Of a stretch of DNA of 24,310 bases, positions 22,966-24,310 are shown piece by piece. Positions within the stretch are counted from its first letter, which is position 1. Each line of letters begins with the position of its first letter. The DNA lies in NCBI GenBank assembly GCA_964363305.1, contig CAYIHX010000053.1:1-24310 (forward strand), given 5' to 3'. The notes below the pieces were generated by a model. It had not been told where the DNA came from. It did not search any database and was given only the letters and a program-made list of their open reading frames with translations. The translations under genes were made by a program, and so were the position numbers. The stretch comes from CAYIHX01 sp964363305 (GTDB lineage: Bacteria > Bdellovibrionota > UBA1018).

Positions 22966-24210
22966 ATGGACGTAAAGCTACCGGGCAACACCCCACGACC
23001 GCCCTTACTGAAAACCGCGCAAGATGATCGCGCGCGCGAATCCGATCGCCACCTCAAAGAGAAGCTGCGAGAGACGGAAACGCAGGTTGCGGAAGTGGAA
23101 AACACCGCCCGGCATCGAATCGATAACATCCGCGACGAATACGTTCGCCAAAGCGAAACGGAAACCGAGCGGCAGACCGAGGCTATCGAGGGGGAGCGCC
23201 AAAAACATTATGAGGAGATTCGCAACCTCCAACGGCAGCACGCTCAACAAGCCACCCAAATCAAACGCGAAAACGAGCGCGAGCTGAGCAAGCTGAAGGG
23301 TTATTACAGCGATTCCATTCACCGCGCCTCACACGGCGGGAAGCAGGAGCTGAACGAGCTGCAACGCTCGAATCAGCGCCAAAAAGAGTACGAGCTCCTC
23401 ACCCGTAAAATGGATGAGGAATCCACGTCCAAGGAGCACGAGTTCCGCATGACCGACGTACGCGGAAAGAACGAGCAGGAATTCGCAAAACTGAAAGCGG
23501 CGGAAGAAGCTCGTTTCAAAATACTGAGGGAAAAAACCGAGGATGCGGGAGAGTCGGCCGAAAAATACTTCACCGATCGCTTTCAAAAAATCGTCGGAGA
23601 CCAGGACGCGATCCTCACCGATACCTACGGACGGACTCAGCAAAAGCTCAATGAGCTCAAGTCGGATTCATCCGTCAGACTCAACGCCTACTCTCAGCGA
23701 AACCGCGACCCTTTCTACCGCATGGTCGAGCTAGACGCTGATATCGCCGAATACCACGATTCGTTCGTGCTCTCGGCAGCCATTCCGCCGCATGAGCAAA
23801 AAAACATCTCCATCGCCGTCAGGGGTAACGAAGTCGTGGTGTCCGGATACCGGAGATCGGAAGATGAGCTGAAGGATGACGGAAAAACGCTCCGAACCGC
23901 CGCGTTTCAGTCGTTTTCAGAAAGCTTCCCGGTAAACTACCCGATCGATGCCAAAAACGTCCACCGCGAGTATGACGGCAACATGCTTCGTGTCACCTTT
24001 CCAAAACTGCCCGCCTATACAAAAAACGACGGGTACCAAGCCAAAGGAACCGCGAAACTTTTGCGAGCCGAACGCCCGTCCTTCCCTCGCAATCTCCCCC
24101 TGAACGATGATGATCTTGAAAAAAAGCGGGCGGAGAACCTCCCTCCCCAAAAACAGGAAGAGACTCTCCACCCCAAAAAAACAAGAACGGGCGGCAGAAC
24201 GCTGAGCTAG
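22966..24210 (+). CDS. Long coiled-coil protein with C-terminal Hsp20/alpha-crystallin domain
   Basis: The product is 414 aa. Residues ~18-245 are very rich in Glu, Lys, Arg and Gln in heptad-like order and should form a long coiled coil. Residues ~249-347 fit the Hsp20 domain: MVELDADIAEYHDSFVLSA, then IPPHEQKNISIAVRGNEVVV, SGYRRSED, FSESFPVNYPIDAKNVHREY and GNMLRVTFPK. Small heat-shock proteins are normally 140-200 aa and bind unfolding clients; an N-terminal coiled coil this long is unusual and would give a rod-shaped assembly. The C-terminal tail (~350-414) is basic and Pro-rich, with no clear IxI/V motif. No strong ribosome binding site precedes its ATG, so translation is probably coupled to the small gene just upstream. 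Confidence 0.82.
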   Translation: MDVKLPGNTPRPPLLKTAQDDRARESDRHLKEKLRETETQVAEVENTARHRIDNIRDEYVRQSETETERQTEAIEGERQKHYEEIRNLQRQHAQQATQIKRENERELSKLKGYYSDSIHRASHGGKQELNELQRSNQRQKEYELLTRKMDEESTSKEHEFRMTDVRGKNEQEFAKLKAAEEARFKILREKTEDAGESAEKYFTDRFQKIVGDQDAILTDTYGRTQQKLNELKSDSSVRLNAYSQRNRDPFYRMVELDADIAEYHDSFVLSAAIPPHEQKNISIAVRGNEVVVSGYRRSEDELKDDGKTLRTAAFQSFSESFPVNYPIDAKNVHREYDGNMLRVTFPKLPAYTKNDGYQAKGTAKLLRAERPSFPRNLPLNDDDLEKKRAENLPPQKQEETLHPKKTRTGGRTLS

Positions 24211-24229
24211 CTCCGAGAGTGCCCTGAGA

Positions 24230-24247
24230 GGGAGTGATCCACCTCCC
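24230..24247. repeat. Hairpin downstream of the coiled-coil/Hsp20 gene
   Basis: GGGAGTG and CACCTCCC form a seven-pair stem with one bulged C and an ATC loop, starting 20 bases after the stop. No T-run follows, so it may be an mRNA-stabilising end or an imperfect terminator. Confidence 0.4.
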
Positions 24248-24278
24248 CGCAGACGAAGGGGGCGAGCGATTATGGCAC

Positions 24279-24299
24279 CTGCGTCACGCAGTGACGCAG
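24279..24299. repeat. Perfect 8-bp inverted repeat near the right edge
   Basis: CTGCGTCA and TGACGCAG are separated by CGCAG. The GC-rich stem could be a terminator stem or a REP-like unit. The sequence after it (to the window end) has no T-run. Confidence 0.5.
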
Positions 24300-24310
24300 A
24301 GTAGCCTTCC

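Noticed and set aside
1..24310. CRISPR array
   Set aside because: No regularly spaced direct repeats were seen; the only clustered repeats (18620-18711) are two short, unevenly spaced pairs.

Overview
The window looks like part of a Gram-negative bacterial chromosome. At least two products carry good lipoprotein signals, others carry Sec signal peptides, and genes are packed with short overlaps. The gene mix (secreted proteins of unknown function, 7TM/GAF signalling, PilZ, PP2C fused to a cyclic-nucleotide domain, a MACPF-like protein) would suit a Bdellovibrionota/Deltaproteobacteria-like organism. That placement is inference; no rRNA, tRNA or phylogenetic marker is present.

Composition falls in three zones. 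Sample 60-base lines give about 55% GC at 2461, 23% at 7021, 32% at 9241, 43% at 13681, 65% at 17281 and 57% at 23041. The middle zone (about 5.9-17.25 kb) is clearly AT-richer than both flanks and contains a truncated IS3-family end at 10146-10284, so it may be acquired DNA.

Left zone (1-5860): a pentapeptide-repeat protein that continues off the left edge; a minus-strand secreted protein with a MACPF-like signature; and, divergent from it, four plus-strand exported-protein genes in tandem (a secreted Hint-domain protein, a Cys-rich lipoprotein and two unknown exported proteins). The last three are joined through ATGA stop/start overlaps or short gaps.

Middle zone (6016-17172): two compact four-gene units converge on the IS remnant. 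The plus-strand unit encodes a CPBP membrane protease, a creatininase-family hydrolase, an orphan family-5 substrate-binding protein and an orphan membrane histidine kinase. It resembles an envelope sensing module without transport permeases or a response regulator. The minus-strand unit encodes a GCS2-type carboxylate-amine ligase, a 7TM-GAF-GAF protein with a degenerate class III cyclase domain, a tandem-PilZ protein with a GNAT-like region, and a methyltransferase. This second unit is the best candidate in the window for an undescribed nucleotide-signalling system.

Right zone (17269-24310): a PP2C-like phosphatase fused to a cyclic-nucleotide-binding domain; a 373-base intergenic stretch with repeats that can form alternative hairpins; a secreted protein; a small lipoprotein; a HigBA-type toxin-antitoxin pair with a visible promoter/operator; a zinc-finger protein with a duplicated domain; and a two-gene unit ending in a coiled-coil protein with a C-terminal Hsp20 domain.
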